In this document: one piece after another, positions 62,033 to 64,000 of the stretch
How positions within the stretch are numbered: the first letter of the stretch is position 1
Layout: each line of letters begins with the position of its first letter
Assembly: GCA_964057225.1 (NCBI GenBank)
Contig: OZ059896.1
Span: 8,308,001-8,372,000, forward strand
DNA from: Auanema rhodensis
Taxonomy: Eukaryota; Nematoda; Chromadorea; Rhabditida; Rhabditidae
Direction of reading: 5' to 3'
Length of the DNA: 64,000 bases
Position numbers and translations under genes: made by a program
Notes under the pieces: generated by a model
The model's input: only the letters and a program-made list of their open reading frames with translations
Database searches by the model: none
What the model was told of the DNA's origin: nothing

Positions 62033-64000
62033 ATGGCGGACGAAGTTTTATTTGATCCGGATGATTATGTATATTGCGCCAGGAGTACAGCTACTAGACA
62101 ACCTGCTCCTACAAATACAAGTGTAAAACTTCAATTATTGGAAGAACTCCAGGACACATTAAACATATGGAATAATCTTCATAGTCAGCCTGCCTTTGAT
62201 CCAATTCCAACACTTGAAAAGTAAGAATGCCATACTAATAAAATACAGACTAAATATCACCTTTTAAGGATGGCCACAATGCTTGAAGATGCCATTGACG
62301 ACTTTTTGAAACAGGATCCTGATCCTTTGGATGACCGTCATCCAAATAGAACACATCCACAGTCAGCTTTTGGTACTCTACTGAAAGTACTTTTTAGAAA
62401 TGATATTTTTATGAATAAGGTATATACGTGATTTCTCAACTAAATTTTGTTTTCCATTATCTTCAGCTAATAATTTCTTATTTACTCGGACGTGATCAAC
62501 CAGAGCTTAGTGTTGCTGCCGCTAGATTATTATTAAATTGTGTTCCTGGTTTAGATTCCGCTGTTATTTTTTCGGTATCTCGACAAATTATTCGAAATTT
62601 AATTGTAAATATTCAGGAACCAGAAGATTTTGTTCCCCAATTATATCATTGGGCAGCTCACAGCGATAATGAAATGTTGCAAGCATATTCTATGGGATTA
62701 TTATCTGCTGCAGTTGAAGTTCAAGATAACGCCTCGAAACATCGAGCGTTAAATGCTCAACTGATCCCGGTTGCTTTGAGAAGATTGAATACATTAAGAG
62801 TAAGGTTTAATGCAATTTTATTTATGTATTAATGTCATAATAGGAGAGATTAGAACAAGAAAGAAGCCAAGCTAGTATCGGTCCGCCTGCAGATAAACAA
62901 ATAGGTTCTCCTCCAGGTCCATTTGCTAATATGAAAATGGATGACGAACCTTTGTGTCGAAGCAATTCTGTAACTTTCTTTATTAAAATAAATTTATTAC
63001 ATTTAATATTCATATCTAGGCTGAGCTTCCAGAAAACTCTAGGAAACTCACAGCTATACTTCCAAAACGGTCAGATAGTGTGAATTCTTATCGTAATGTG
63101 TTTGGAGGTATGTGAATTTTACCCTTATTTGTTATTTTTCTTAAAATCTTACTAATTTTGCTTTTCAATATACTAGTTCACTTTTTTACAGATTCCTTTC
63201 AACCTATGAGAATAAGGCCAACCGCTTCTACAACCGAATCCATCTCTTCACCACCCCGTAAAAAGAAAAAAAATGTAAACTACTCCTTATATAAGAAAAA
63301 ATATTTTAATTTTAGAGTCCTGTAAATTTGCCTCCTAATAATTCATTTGGATCTTTGCAAGATTTAGAAAATAGTTCGAGTAGATGGGACTTAGTTCAAC
63401 CATACGTTATAGGAAATCATAAGGTAATTTTATATCTTGCTGATTATGTTTAAATTTTTTTAATTGCAACAGGTTTTTCCTTTAACAACTGAAATGCATT
63501 TGAGATTAATTCTACAATTTTTGGCTCCTACTGGAGAGTATCAGGATGTATGTGATTTTTTGTTATTTTTTTTATTTTTTCAATATAGTTGCTAAGCCTG
63601 GCCTATGAAGGACAAGCTCTTGATCAGATTCTTTATTACATTGACTTACAAACTACAAAAGATGTTAGGCTTACTTTCGACGCTCTCAGGGTTAGTTTCC
63701 GATGTTTTAATAATGTGATCAATTTTTGTTTAGTATCTCACTTCCTTACTGGTACATAGAAAATTCGCTTTGGAATTTGTTGCGCGTGGTGGCGTTCTAG
63801 CTTTATTGAAAGTTCCAAGGGCATGTATGGCTTCTGTTGGAGTTTCGACTTGCATGTATTATTTGTCTTATAATGAAGATGTTATGGAAAAAGTTTGCCA
63901 GCTTGGAGATAAAATACTAGATAATATAGTAGAGTGGGGAACATGTAAAAATCTATGTTACATTTTTTTTTCTTTCTAGATATTGTTTATGGTGTTTAGA
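62033..64000 (+). CDS. DCAF1 / VprBP, 5' part (truncated by window end)
   Basis: Eleven exons so far: 62033-62220, 62269-62419, 62467-62799, 62844-62969, 63020-63107, 63192-63274, 63316-63423, 63473-63547, 63589-63690, 63734-63933, 63980-64000 and on. They give about 491 residues of the N-terminal armadillo-type region of DCAF1, the substrate receptor of CRL4 (DDB1-CUL4) ubiquitin ligases, a nuclear/cytosolic protein. Family matches include DPLDDRHPNRTHPQSAFG, ARLLLNCVPGLDSAVIF, AYSMGLLSAA.E.QD and LIPVALRRLNTL. A probable nuclear-localisation stretch PPRKKKKN lies in exon 6. Exon 10 is best ended at 63933 with GTGGGG donor, which restores VEYCLWCL (human-like Y.LWL.E). The LisH, WD40 and acidic parts lie beyond the window. 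Introns are about 45-75 nt. Confidence 0.93.

Noticed and set aside
63734-63979. DCAF1 exon 10 extended to a GTAAAA donor
   Set aside because: That join gives IVYGV then a stop. The GTGGGG donor after 63933 restores VEYCLWCL, the family sequence.
1-64000. tRNA, rRNA, spliced-leader RNA, known microRNA, CRISPR array
   Set aside because: I scanned for T-loop words, a few well-known conserved animal microRNA sequences, the nematode SL1 core and regularly spaced repeats, and found none. A covariance-model search could still reveal weak RNA genes.

Overview
The window is a stretch of very AT-rich animal nuclear DNA (about a quarter to 30 % GC by eye) carrying six protein-coding genes. A nematode is the best fit. 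Most introns are only about 42-70 nt, end in TTTCAG or TTTTAG, and have no obvious branch-point or long pyrimidine tract. Coding starts sit a few bases behind acceptor-like sites, as expected for spliced-leader trans-splicing. Arthropods are not formally excluded, because the contactin architecture and the ion channel type also occur there. No species call is justified, and no spliced-leader RNA, tRNA, rRNA or CRISPR was seen. No prokaryotic-style or novel multi-gene system was found.

Layout. 1-11382: no gene, AT/CT microsatellites and T-rich filler. 11383-13330 (+): a ten-exon peptide-type GPCR of the FMRFamide-receptor kind. 14219-16987 (-): a second nine-exon peptide-type GPCR, tail to tail with the first. 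16988-41295: about 24 kb without a recognisable gene, rich in microsatellites, homopurine/homopyrimidine runs and a few short palindromes. 41296-55496 (+): a 23-exon contactin gene (signal peptide, C-type-lectin-like domain, six Ig, four fibronectin III, GPI-type tail), probably the orthologue of nematode rig-6 and insect Contactin; it has a 1.6-kb first intron and a 7.3-kb intron inside Ig2. 56301-58967 (-): a 14-exon anion-type Cys-loop ligand-gated channel subunit, convergent with contactin. 61132-61699 (-): DPH3, the CSL-zinc diphthamide biosynthesis protein. 62033-64000 (+): the 5' part of DCAF1 (VprBP), cut by the window end. DPH3 and DCAF1 are head to head over about 330 bp.

Four of the six genes encode neuronal surface proteins (two neuropeptide-type receptors, an adhesion molecule, a ligand-gated channel). 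The other two are housekeeping (translation-factor modification, CRL4 ubiquitin ligase). The exon models were built by hand from frame continuity and family alignment. The main points for a second look are a cysteine in place of the DRY arginine in the second GPCR, a probable GC-AG intron in contactin, a 42-nt exon and two stop-free in-frame introns in the channel, a double TCACGTGA element, three perfect TGACGTCA elements, and relatively GC-rich islands within and upstream of contactin.
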